In this document: positions 57,214 through 64,000 of the stretch, one piece after another
Layout: the number at the start of each line of letters is the position of its first letter
How positions within the stretch are numbered: the first letter of the stretch is position 1
DNA from: Streptomyces californicus
GTDB taxonomy: Bacteria > Actinomycetota > Actinomycetes > Streptomycetales > Streptomycetaceae
Length of the DNA stretch: 64,000 bases
Assembly (NCBI RefSeq): GCF_000717645.1
Contig: NZ_JNZZ01000017.1
Coordinates: 134,949-198,948 of the forward strand
Direction of reading: 5' to 3'
Translations under genes and position numbers: made by a program
Notes under the pieces: model-generated
What the model was told of the DNA's origin: nothing
The model's database searches: none
The model's input: only the letters and a program-made list of their open reading frames with translations

Positions 57214-58023
57214 ATGAGCGGTACGGGAAACAAGCAGGACGGCCGCGGCCGGTTCGGCGCCATGGTGTCGGGTCTGGCCGTGGCCGTCGGCTGTGTGCTC
57301 TTCCTCGGTGGTTTCGCCTGGGCGGCGGTGGTCTACCAGCCGTACACGATTCCGACCGACTCCATGTCCCCGACGGTGCGGCCGGGCGACCGGGTGCTCG
57401 CCGAGCGAATAGACGGTTCCGAGGTGCGCCGCGGTGACGTGGTGGTGTTCACGGACGACGTCTGGGGCGCCACGCCGATGGTGAAGCGCGTCGTCGGGGT
57501 CGGCGGCGACAAGGTGGCCTGCTGCGACAAGGGCGGCCGCCTGACCGTGAACGGCACTCCCGTCGACGAGCCGTACCTCGACCGGAGCTCGGCCGTGTCC
57601 GGGGACGGCAAGGCCCCGGCGTCGCCGGAGGGCTTCTCCGCCACCGTGCCCCGGGGCAAGATCTTCCTGCTCGGCGACGAGCGGGCCACCTCCCTGGATT
57701 CGCGGGTCCACCTCCAGGACGCCGGCCAGGGCTCCGTACCGCTGAGCGCCGTGCAGGCCCGGGTGGACGCGGTGGCCTGGCCCATGGACGGCATGATCGA
57801 GCGTCCCTCCTCGTTCGCCGCGCTGCCCGGCGGGGTGTCGGCCCCCGGGCCGCTGCCGCTCCAGCTCGGCGCGATCGTGGTGGGCGCCGTCCTGATCGTC
57901 TGCGGGGCGCTGTACGGGCCCGTGGCGGCGCGCCTGGGCCGCCGCGGGGCGTCGGCCGGGAGAACGCGCCCCGTGGCGGCGCGCCTGGGCCGCCGCGGGG
58001 CGTCGGCCGGGAGAACGCGGTGA
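57214..58023 (+). CDS. sipZ: Type I signal peptidase SipZ with duplicated tail
   Basis: 269 residues. Helix 1 spans about 18-40; catalytic Ser50 in IPTDSMSPTV and Lys91 in MVKRVVGVGGDKV; LGDERATSLDSR replaces the usual GDHR box. A second helix (LPLQLGAIVVGAVLIVCGALYG) lies near the C-terminus. The tail carries two exact 17-residue copies of PVAARLGRRGASAGRTR, from a 51-base tandem duplication. The stop overlaps the Nudix GTG. Confidence 0.94.
   Translation: MSGTGNKQDGRGRFGAMVSGLAVAVGCVLFLGGFAWAAVVYQPYTIPTDSMSPTVRPGDRVLAERIDGSEVRRGDVVVFTDDVWGATPMVKRVVGVGGDKVACCDKGGRLTVNGTPVDEPYLDRSSAVSGDGKAPASPEGFSATVPRGKIFLLGDERATSLDSRVHLQDAGQGSVPLSAVQARVDAVAWPMDGMIERPSSFAALPGGVSAPGPLPLQLGAIVVGAVLIVCGALYGPVAARLGRRGASAGRTRPVAARLGRRGASAGRTR
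57919..58020 (+). repeat. 51-bp tandem duplication at the 3' end of sipZ
   Basis: Two copies, 57919-57969 and 57970-58020, with at least the first 50 bases identical, in frame with sipZ. The second copy ends in the base pair that begins the Nudix start codon. Confidence 0.95.
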
Positions 58024-58514
58024 CCTCCCCGTCCGCGGCCCGCAAGGTCGCCCGGGTGGTCCTGCTGGACCCCGACGACCGCGTTCTGCTGCTGCACGGC
58101 CACGAGCCGGACGATCCGGCCGACGACTGGTGGTTCACCCCGGGCGGCGGCCTGGAGGGCGACGAGAACCGTGAGCAGGCTGCCCGCCGCGAGCTGGTCG
58201 AGGAGACCGGCATCGCGGACGTCGAGCTGGGTCCGCTGCTCTGGACCCGGATCTGCTCCTTCCCCTTCGCCGGGCGGCGCTGGCACCAGGACGAGTGGTA
58301 CTACCTGGCCCGTACGACGCGGACCGACACGGCCCCGCAGGGCCTCACCGACCTGGAACGACGCAGCGTCGCCGGTCTGAGGTGGTGGACCTCCGCCGAA
58401 CTGCTCTCGACGCGTGAGACGGTGTACCCGACCAGACTCGCCGAGCTGCTGCGCACGCTCCTCGACGAGGGCCCCCCGCGCGATCCGCTGGTTCTCGCCC
58501 CCGAAATCGTCTAA
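58020..58514 (+). CDS. Nudix hydrolase
   Basis: 164 residues. The complete Nudix box GGLEGDENREQAARRELVEE (GX5EX7REUXEEXGU) spans about 42-64. WWFTPGGG and DEWYYLAR surround it. It cleaves a nucleoside-diphosphate-type compound; substrate unknown. GTGA overlap with sipZ suggests co-transcription. Confidence 0.93.
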   Translation: MTSPSAARKVARVVLLDPDDRVLLLHGHEPDDPADDWWFTPGGGLEGDENREQAARRELVEETGIADVELGPLLWTRICSFPFAGRRWHQDEWYYLARTTRTDTAPQGLTDLERRSVAGLRWWTSAELLSTRETVYPTRLAELLRTLLDEGPPRDPLVLAPEIV

Positions 58515-58578
58515 TCGTTCAGGGACGCCCGCGGCTGACGCACAATGGGGGCACGCACGGCTGAAGGGGAAACATGCC

Positions 58579-58887
58579 ATGAGCGCCGAGGACCTCGAGA
58601 AGTACGAGACCGAGATGGAGCTGAAGCTCTACCGGGAGTACCGCGATGTCGTCGGTCTGTTCAAATATGTGATCGAGACCGAACGGCGCTTCTACCTCAC
58701 CAACGACTACGAGATGCAGGTCCACTCCGTCCAGGGTGAGGTTTTCTTCGAGGTGTCCATGGCGGACGCCTGGGTCTGGGACATGTACCGGCCCGCGAGG
58801 TTCGTCAAGCAGGTCCGTGTGCTGACCTTCAAGGACGTCAACATCGAAGAGCTCAACAAGAGCGATCTGGAACTCCCGGGAGGCTGA
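58579..58887 (+). CDS. DUF2469 family protein
   Basis: 102 residues starting MSAEDLEKYETEMELKLYRE; the highly conserved YRDVVGLFKYVIETERRFYL and AWVWDMYRPARFVKQVRV are hallmarks of this actinobacterial family of unknown function. A GAAGGGGAAA ribosome site precedes the ATG. Always near sip/yraN genes in actinobacteria. Confidence 0.94.
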   Translation: MSAEDLEKYETEMELKLYREYRDVVGLFKYVIETERRFYLTNDYEMQVHSVQGEVFFEVSMADAWVWDMYRPARFVKQVRVLTFKDVNIEELNKSDLELPGG

Positions 58888-59055
58888 CCCGCGCGGTCCG
58901 CCCGGCCCCGGTCCGGAGGCCCGCCGACACACGTCGTACCGGACGACCCGGTCACCCGTGAGGGTGGCCGGGTTTTCCACATCCGCGGGGTTGTCCACCA
59001 AGATCCACATCTTTCGGCGGGCCGGGTCACAGTCGGTGCCGGAGGTGGTGCCGGT

Positions 59056-59415
59056 ATGAACGCACGGGGGGCACTCGGGCGGTACGGCGAGGATCTGGCG
59101 GCGCGGCTGCTGACCGGAGCCGGAATGACGGTGGTCGAGCGCAACTGGCGCTGCCGCGCCGGAGAGATCGACATCGTGGCCAGGGACGGCGATGCCCTGG
59201 TCTTCTGCGAGGTGAAGACCCGCAGGTCGGGCGGGTTCGAGCATCCCATGGCGGCGGTCGGCCCGGCCAAGGCGGACCGGCTGCGGCGGCTCGCCGAGAT
59301 CTGGCTCGACCGGCACGAGGGGCCACCGCCCGGCGGGGCCCGCATCGACCTGGTCGGGGTGATCGTGCCCCCTCGCGGAGCCCCCGTCACGGAGCACGCG
59401 CGGGGGGTGGCCTGA
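59056..59415 (+). CDS. yraN: UPF0102 (YraN) nuclease-fold protein
   Basis: 119 residues. [20 protein letters not shown] and [20 protein letters not shown] (Asp and Glu-x-Lys of the restriction-endonuclease-like fold) define the family. Function unclear, possibly in DNA repair or recombination. The stop TGA overlaps the comM ATG by one base. Confidence 0.95.
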   Translation: MNARGALGRYGEDLAARLLTGAGMTVVERNWRCRAGEIDIVARDGDALVFCEVKTRRSGGFEHPMAAVGPAKADRLRRLAEIWLDRHEGPPPGGARIDLVGVIVPPRGAPVTEHARGVA

Positions 59416-61028
59416 TGGGCTTCGCACGCGCGTGTTCCGTGGCGCTGGTCGGCGTCGAGGGGGTGGTGGTGGAGGTCCAGGCGGACCTGGAGCCGGGGGT
59501 GGCGGCGTTCACCCTGGTCGGGCTGCCGGACAAGAGCCTGGTCGAGAGCCGGGACCGGGTACGGGCCGCCGTGGTGAACTCCGGGGCCGAGTGGCCGCAG
59601 AAGAAGCTCACGGTCGGGCTCTCCCCGGCCTCGGTGCCGAAGAGCGGTTCGGGGTTCGACCTCGCCGTTGCGTGCGCGGCGCTCGGGGCGGCGGGACGCC
59701 TCGACCCCGCCGCGATCGCCGACGTGGTGATGGTCGGGGAGCTGGGCCTGGACGGCCGCGTCCGTCCGGTACGGGGCGTGCTGCCCGCGATCCTGGCCGC
59801 CGCCGAGGCGGGGTACGAGCACGTCGTCGTCGCCGAGCAGTCCGCCGGCGAAGCGGCGCTGGTGCCGGGCGTCTCGGTGCTCGGGGTCCGCAGTCTGCGC
59901 CAGCTCATCGCCGTCCTGTGCGACGAACCCGTGCCCGACGAGCCCGTGCAGGGCCAGGGGCGCCTCGACGCGGTGTCGGCCGGGCTGATGGTCCCCGGCG
60001 CCGGGATCGGCGTGGGGCTCGCCGCGGGCGGGGACGCGCACCGGCCGGACCTGGCGGACGTCGCGGGCCAGCCACGGGCGCGCCAGGCGCTGGAGGTGGC
60101 GGCGGCCGGCGGGCACCATCTGCTGTTCACGGGTCCGCCGGGCGCGGGGAAGACCATGCTGGCCGAGCGGCTGTCGGCGGTCCTGCCGCCGCTGACCCGG
60201 CGGGAATCCCTCGAAGTGACGGCGGTTCATTCGGTGGCGGGCATCCTCCACCCGGGTGAACCGCTGGTCTCCCGCGCGCCGTACTGCGCCCCGCACCACT
60301 CGGCGACCATGCAGTCCCTGATCGGCGGCGGCAACGGGGTGCCGAGGCCCGGAGCGGTGTCCCTCGCTCACAGAGGGGTGCTTTTTCTGGACGAGGCCCC
60401 GGAGTTCTCGGGGAAGGCGCTGGACGCGCTGCGCCAGCCGCTGGAGTCCGGGCACGTGGTGGTCGCGCGGGCGGCGGGCGTGGTGCGGCTGCCGGCCCGG
60501 TTCCTCATGGTCCTCGCCGCCAACCCGTGTCCCTGCGGACGGCACACCCTCACCGGGGCGGGCTGCGAGTGCCCGCCCTCGGTGGTCCGCCGCTATCAGG
60601 CACGGCTGTCCGGTCCGCTGCTCGACCGGGTGGACCTGCGGGTCGAGGTGGAGCCGGTCGGACGCGCCGATCTCCTGGGGCAGGGCGGCCGGGGCGAGCC
60701 GACGGCCGTCGTCGCCGCACGGGTGCGGGACGCCAGGGCACGGGCGGCGGAGCGGCTGGCCGCCACCCCGTGGACCACCAACAGCGAGGTACCCGGCCAT
60801 GAGCTGCGCACCCGGCTGCCGGCGGCTCCGGGTGCGCTGGCAGCGGCGGAGCGGGACCTGGAGCGCGGGGCTCTGACGGCCCGGGGGCTGGACCGGGTGC
60901 TGCGCGTCGCGTGGACCGTGGCGGACCTGCGGGGCGCGGACCGCCCGGACGCCTGCGACGTGGCGGTCGCCCTGGAGCTGCGGACCGGCGTGCAGCGCGG
61001 GGTGCCGCTTGGGGCGGGGCAGCGGTGA
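59415..61028 (+). CDS. comM: ComM/YifB-type AAA+ ATPase
   Basis: 537 residues. The Lon-like N-domain (VEVQADLEPGVAAFTLVGLP) is followed by an AAA+ core with Walker A GPPGAGKTMLAERL (about 240-253) and Walker B GVLFLDEAPEFSGKALD, then a C-terminal Mg-chelatase-like region. ComM is a branch-migration helicase in natural transformation; in Streptomyces its role is open. Followed by dprA with a 4-base overlap. Confidence 0.95.
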   Translation: MGFARACSVALVGVEGVVVEVQADLEPGVAAFTLVGLPDKSLVESRDRVRAAVVNSGAEWPQKKLTVGLSPASVPKSGSGFDLAVACAALGAAGRLDPAAIADVVMVGELGLDGRVRPVRGVLPAILAAAEAGYEHVVVAEQSAGEAALVPGVSVLGVRSLRQLIAVLCDEPVPDEPVQGQGRLDAVSAGLMVPGAGIGVGLAAGGDAHRPDLADVAGQPRARQALEVAAAGGHHLLFTGPPGAGKTMLAERLSAVLPPLTRRESLEVTAVHSVAGILHPGEPLVSRAPYCAPHHSATMQSLIGGGNGVPRPGAVSLAHRGVLFLDEAPEFSGKALDALRQPLESGHVVVARAAGVVRLPARFLMVLAANPCPCGRHTLTGAGCECPPSVVRRYQARLSGPLLDRVDLRVEVEPVGRADLLGQGGRGEPTAVVAARVRDARARAAERLAATPWTTNSEVPGHELRTRLPAAPGALAAAERDLERGALTARGLDRVLRVAWTVADLRGADRPDACDVAVALELRTGVQRGVPLGAGQR

Positions 61029-61894
61029 CGGCCGGGGGAGCGGGAGAGCCGGAGTCCGCGCGTTCGGCCAGGGCCGCCCTGACGCGGGTGCTGGAGCCGG
61101 GGGACGAGCGGGCCGGGCGGTGGCTGCGGCAGCTCGGCCCGGACGAGCTGCTGCGGCGGTTCACGGCCGAGGACGGTTCCGCGGAGAGACTGCCCGGCAT
61201 GACGGCCGCCCGGCTCGGGGGCTACCGCCTGCGCGCGGCCGCAGCGGATCCGGGGCGGGACCTGGCCACGGTCGCGGAGGCCGGCGGACGCTTCGTCTGC
61301 CCGGGAGACCGGGAGTGGCCGAGCCAACTGGACGACCTGGGGGACGCGCGCCCGGTGGGGCTCTGGGTGCGGGGACGGCCCGACCTGCGGCTCTGGTCGC
61401 TGCGCTCGGTCGCGGTGGTCGGCGCGCGAGCCTGCACCCCGTACGGCGCGCACATGGCCGCGACCCTCGGCTCCGGGCTCGCGGAGCGCGGCTGGGTGGT
61501 GGTGTCGGGCGCGGCGTTCGGTGTGGACGGGGCCGCGCACCGGGGCGTGCTCGCGGCGGGCGGGGCGACGACGGCGGTGCTGGCCTGCGGCGTCGACGTC
61601 GCCTATCCGCGCGGGCACGCGGAGTTGCTCGGACGCATGGTCGAACAGGGGCTAGTGGTGGCTGAGTTGCCGCCGTCCGCCCACCCCACCCGCAGCCGGT
61701 TCATCCTGCGCAACCGCGTCATCGCGGCTCTGACCCGGGGGACGGTGGTGGTCGAAGCGGCCCTCCGCAGCGGTTCGCTGGCCACCGCCCGCCAGGCGCA
61801 ACGGCTCGGACGCTTCGCGATGGGGGTGCCCACACCTCTTCCCGGGGATGCCGCTCTGGCTCCGATCCGGTTCCGGGTGGCCATCGCGGCGTAG
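61025..61894 (+). CDS. dprA: DNA-processing protein DprA, 3'-truncated
   Basis: 289 residues, against about 380-390 in most Streptomyces. The SAM-like N-terminus and Rossmann core are complete: VVGARACTPYGAHMAATLG, VSGAAFGVDGAAHRG, VAYPRGHAELLG, RFILRNRVIAALT and the GSLATARQAQRLGRF block. After MGVP the sequence leaves the family (TPLPGDAALAPIRFRVAIAA, stop). The usual GPVTS segment, linker and C-terminal winged helix are missing. Probably caused by rearrangement at the edge of the downstream island. DNA-binding core may still be functional. Confidence 0.9.
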   Translation: MTAGGAGEPESARSARAALTRVLEPGDERAGRWLRQLGPDELLRRFTAEDGSAERLPGMTAARLGGYRLRAAAADPGRDLATVAEAGGRFVCPGDREWPSQLDDLGDARPVGLWVRGRPDLRLWSLRSVAVVGARACTPYGAHMAATLGSGLAERGWVVVSGAAFGVDGAAHRGVLAAGGATTAVLACGVDVAYPRGHAELLGRMVEQGLVVAELPPSAHPTRSRFILRNRVIAALTRGTVVVEAALRSGSLATARQAQRLGRFAMGVPTPLPGDAALAPIRFRVAIAA

Positions 61895-61915
61895 CGTCAC
61901 CCACTCACGCAGCAC

Positions 61916-61945
61916 GAGGCCCCCGGAGGTATCTCCGGGGGCCTC
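61916..61945 (+). terminator. Terminator after truncated dprA
   Basis: 12-bp perfect stem GAGGCCCCCGGA with a GGTATC loop, 21 bases after the new stop, so the truncated gene has its own terminator. Confidence 0.75.
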
Positions 61946-62020
61946 TCGCGTGCCCGCCGGGCCTGGGAGGCCGGGGCGGGGTCTCGTGCGCTCCGTGGTG
62001 CCACCGGAGGCCGGGACGAC

Positions 62021-62224
62021 CTATGCGGAGGGCTGGGAGTGAGCCCCCTCCGGTTGTTGCTCCTCCTCGGCGCGCTCCTGCTTCAGGTCACGCCAGGCGA
62101 TCCGAGCACGACGTGCCGAAGCAAAAACGTCCGGCAGCTGGTCGAGGAACCCCCGGATGGCGAAAAGCAGGATCGACAGCACACCGAAGATGGCGAGGAT
62201 GCCGAGCGTCACGGCCGCGTCCAA
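62021..62224 (-). CDS. Single-pass membrane miniprotein, copy A
   Basis: 67 residues. LGILAIFGVLSILLFAIRGF (about 7-26) is one membrane helix; then LDQLPDVFASARRARIAWRD and an acidic Gln/Glu tail. TTG at 62224 (rare start) with GAAAGG before it. It is a paralogue of the gene at 62692: the shared pattern is ILAI-GV-S--LFAI-G-LDQ-PDV. Downstream sequence after the stop (GCATAGGTCGT) also matches. Function unknown. Confidence 0.75.
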   Translation of the reverse strand: MDAAVTLGILAIFGVLSILLFAIRGFLDQLPDVFASARRARIAWRDLKQERAEEEQQPEGAHSQPSA

Positions 62225-62691
62225 CAGTCTCAGTACCTTTCAGACAGGTGACCGAGCCGGGTCTCTTGCGCGGGGCATTCGTCAGCTCGGCCACGGTGAA
62301 GTGGCTCGAACCGAGAAGCCCCACGCTCGACGCAACGCTGGGTGTCTCAGTGGCCGAGGCGTGTGCGCTCGGCAGTACGGTGGTTCTTCATAGTTCGTAG
62401 CGAGTCGAAGCTCCTCAAGCGACCTTGCGAGCCGACATCGATTGGATGTGACCAGCGGGTATCCGACCCGCCTGCCTCATCCCGGTCTCGCGCCTCTTGG
62501 AACGCCCTGCACCATCTGGATGCAGATCACAAGAAGCGAAGCAAAGGGCTTCGACTACGTGCGAGAGCTTGCAACCTCCCGCACGCAGAACTGATAGTAA
62601 GTCAAGCCCGGGCGAGAACGCAGCTGGATCCTGCAATAAGTGAGCCCCGTCTCAGCCGAGTTGACTGGGCGGGGCTTCACTGCCATACGAC
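62225..62691. other. Gap between the duplicated miniprotein genes
   Basis: 467 bases with lower GC than the core and no convincing gene. An imperfect hairpin AGTGAGCCCCG / CGGGGCTTCACT (about 62639-62681) follows the copy B stop and may terminate it. Frames on both strands look like decayed or non-coding sequence. Confidence 0.4.
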
Positions 62692-62889
62692 CTATGCGGC
62701 GAGCGGCGGCTCCTCGTCGTCCGCCCGAGGTGGCACGTCGGGCTTCTTGAAGCGCTGCCACGAGTCGCGAGCCTTGGCGGCTGACTCGATCACGTCGGGG
62801 ACCTGGTCCAAGAGCCCCTTGATCGCAAAGAGCATCACTGAGACCACGCCAGCGATGGCGAGAATGACGATGATGGCGGTGCCGTCCAC
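62692..62889 (-). CDS. Single-pass membrane miniprotein, copy B
   Basis: 65 residues: AIIVILAIAGVVSVMLFAIK is the helix (about 5-24), then LLDQVPDVIESAAKARDSWQ and an acidic tail. GTG at 62889 follows GGAAGG. It matches copy A at most positions of the helix and juxtamembrane segment, while tails differ. Duplicated small membrane proteins next to mobile DNA could be toxin-like or conjugation accessory proteins; this is not established. Confidence 0.78.
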   Translation of the reverse strand: MDGTAIIVILAIAGVVSVMLFAIKGLLDQVPDVIESAAKARDSWQRFKKPDVPPRADDEEPPLAA

Positions 62890-63318
62890 CGATCCTGACC
62901 TTCCCTGTCATGGGTCGGATCGGGTGCGCGGGCAGCCTCGATCCGAACCCTACGGTTCGGACCGAGACACCGGCGCTGATGCGGCACGCAAATGTTCTCG
63001 GGTGTTGGGCCTTTCACTATGGGCCCGGTCGTACGGTCCTGCAGTGTCGCTAAACCCATCAGCCCAAAGCACTGACTCACATCGGTCGGCCACGGCGGCT
63101 GCGATGCACCGTGCCCAGCCAGTTGGAGCTGACTTGTCCTGCCCTCCCGTTTCACCGGGGCGCACAGGTGCGCGGGGTTAACTGGCCCACTGCTCTCGAT
63201 GGTACTGCACGACACACAACAGCGCTCTGTCGTCTGAGTGTTGGGTGTCGAGTTCACGTTTCGGCCATTGCTCGCATCAGTTAACAGAAGCTGGCATTCC
63301 GCACTTATGATCCTCGGC
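62890..63318. other. Intergenic region with dyad and promoter of the CMCGS gene
   Basis: 429 bases without a supported gene. TCCGAACC-4-GGTTCGGA (62942-62961) is a perfect 8-bp dyad. TTAACA (63281-63286) and TATGAT (63306-63311), 19 bases apart, form an E. coli-like promoter whose start would fall on the ATG at 63319. Confidence 0.45.
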
Positions 63319-63630
63319 ATGACTACACAGAACCCCAACACCGCCTGCATGTGCGGTAGTTACTCGTTCGAGGTCCCGGTGCACGAGGACGTCAGCGGCG
63401 ACAGGGTGTGGCAACGCAAGGCCACCGGTTGCGTCGCGACGACTCAGAACAGGTTCGCGCCGGGGCACGACGCCAAGCTCAAATCGCTGATCATTCAAGC
63501 CGGGGCCGGCGGCCACCAAGTACGTCGAATCGAACGTGACACGGTGGTGGCCAAGGACGCCTTGCGGGTGGCCGCCGACCTCGGCTGGGAGGACCTCGTG
63601 CGGGACGCCATCGCCCGGGGGAGCAGCTAA
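63319..63630 (+). CDS. Small mobile-element-type hypothetical protein
   Basis: 103 residues, starting MTTQNPNTACMCGSYSFEVP. One CxC pair (ACMCGS) near the N-terminus and a further Cys in TGCVATTQNRFAPGHDAKLK, then a helical C-terminal half. This type of short protein is common in actinomycete integrative elements and phages but has no assigned function. The TATGAT promoter element ends 7 bases before the ATG and there is no ribosome site: leaderless. It converges with the next gene, stops overlapping by 4 bases. Confidence 0.7.
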   Translation: MTTQNPNTACMCGSYSFEVPVHEDVSGDRVWQRKATGCVATTQNRFAPGHDAKLKSLIIQAGAGGHQVRRIERDTVVAKDALRVAADLGWEDLVRDAIARGSS

Positions 63631-63818
63631 GCCCGCTGGCGTCGAAGCTCGCCCGGCGTGCCCTCGCCCTTGCAGCGGCGGCACATACACAGCGGCCACC
63701 GCGTGTCGATCGGTGACCCCTCCGGCATGGAGTCGAACGACCACTCGCGTTCGCTCACCTCGCGCGTCTCCTTGGTGGCGGGGTCGTACGTGTACACCCG
63801 AATGGTTAACCCGGCCAC
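63627..63818 (-). CDS. Small TTA-containing hypothetical protein
   Basis: 63 residues: MAGLTIRVYTYDPATKETRE, a Trp/Phe segment, then CMCRRCKGEG, a zinc-binding-like CxCxxC. GAGGAGG precedes the GTG at 63818. Codon 4 is TTA, so translation should depend on the bldA tRNA. The stop overlaps the convergent gene by 4 bases. Upstream lie two palindromes that could be its operator. Function unknown; the neighbourhood points to an integrative element. Confidence 0.7.
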   Translation of the reverse strand: MAGLTIRVYTYDPATKETREVSEREWSFDSMPEGSPIDTRWPLCMCRRCKGEGTPGELRRQRA

Positions 63819-63849
63819 GGTGGCCTCCTCGTCGTCCTGACCAGTAGGT

Positions 63850-63896
63850 ATCGCGATATCGCGATGTCGCGCTACCGCAGTTTACTGCGGTAGCGC
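63850..63896. promoter_or_regulatory. Two adjacent palindromes, candidate operator
   Basis: ATCGCGATATCGCGAT (63850-63865) is a perfect 16-base palindrome. Three bases later, GCGCTACCGCAG-TTTA-CTGCGGTAGCGC (63869-63896) has perfect 12-bp arms. Both lie upstream of the minus-strand gene at 63818 and directly beside the insertion sequence. The second could also be a hairpin, but it has no T tract. Confidence 0.6.
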
Positions 63897-63908
63897 GGCT
63901 AAGAGGTC

Positions 63909-64000
63909 CTAACAAAGGCGTTGGACGTGTCGGTGAGTGATGAGGCAGGTGGCGAGGCCGAGGAAGGCTTCGTGGATGTCGTCGCGTCGTTCCCATCGGA
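63909..64000 (-). mobile_element. IS5-family transposase, C-terminal fragment at window edge
   Basis: The minus strand encodes RWERRDDIHEAFLGLATCLI followed by nine residues and a TAG at 63909. This is the typical C-terminus of IS5-family transposases of Streptomyces. The gene continues beyond the window. The bases around 63898-63915 (GGCTAAGAGGTCC) are the likely left end of the element. Confidence 0.8.

Noticed and set aside
54549..58023. Some of the four sip genes as pseudogenes
   Set aside because: All four keep the catalytic Ser and Lys at proper spacing, and four tandem sip genes are known in Streptomyces.
62415..62636. 73-codon minus-strand frame between the miniprotein genes
   Set aside because: No homology recognised and no ribosome site; lies in low-GC, probably decayed sequence.

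Overview
The window is from a Streptomyces-type actinomycete. Base composition is very GC-rich, codons end in G or C, GTG starts are common, and the gene order matches the core-chromosome block known in Streptomyces coelicolor from cvnA1 and gltX through ndgR-leuCD, hupS, recG-coaD, rnc, smc, nsdA, amtB-glnK-glnD, ffh, rpsP-trmD-rplS and the four sip genes to dprA (that order is recalled, not searched). The left edge cuts the 3' end of the conservon sensor kinase. The right edge cuts an insertion sequence.

Layout. 1-6300: conservon-type NIT-domain kinase, a 60-residue orphan, a fumarylacetoacetate hydrolase-family gene overlapping gltX, and a HAD hydrolase. 6380-6863: five tRNA genes (Gln-Glu-Glu-Gln-Glu). 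6924-8202: a MerR regulator divergent from a DUF4188 gene, with two similar palindromic sites between them. 8269-11183: NdgR divergent from leuCD. 11288-16549: a small conserved-looking gene, hupS, cofC with a small OB-like protein gene, then acyltransferase-gpsA-ddl. 16568-25087: a DUF3515 lipoprotein and a stand-alone Lrp ligand domain, thiL-thiD, rpmB, then the DhaL/FakA-like gene, recG, rsmD and coaD. 25204-31110: SepIVA-like gene, DUF177-rpmF-rnc, mutM, HxlR, CAP-domain protein, acylphosphatase. 31547-40468: small coiled-coil gene, smc with an expanded hinge, glucose permease, LLM oxidoreductase, ftsY. 40544-49378: degenerate primase-polymerase, nsdA, the nitrogen operon amtB-glnK-glnD behind a clear GlnR box, and ffh. 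49469-58023: methyltransferase, SprT-like protein, the rpsP-khpA-rimM-trmD-rplS translation cluster and four tandem signal peptidases. 58020-61894: Nudix, DUF2469, yraN, comM and a 3'-truncated dprA.

61895-64000 is accessory. It holds two homologous single-pass membrane miniproteins, a convergent pair of small element-type genes (one with a TTA codon), two strong palindromes and the end of an IS5-family element. In S. coelicolor a mobile-element cluster also sits between dprA and whiG, so this is probably the left edge of an island. The abrupt change of dprA after its Rossmann core is consistent with that.

Functional themes are housekeeping translation and secretion (gltX, tRNAs, ribosomal proteins, ffh, ftsY, sip), nitrogen and amino-acid control (NdgR, GlnR-amtB-glnK-glnD), nucleoid and chromosome biology (hupS, smc, recG), and developmental regulators (conservon kinase, nsdA, RNase III). 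Most of the sequence is ordinary core chromosome. The most unusual items are the island edge, the smc hinge repeats, the MerR twin operator and the long sipX/sipY overlap.
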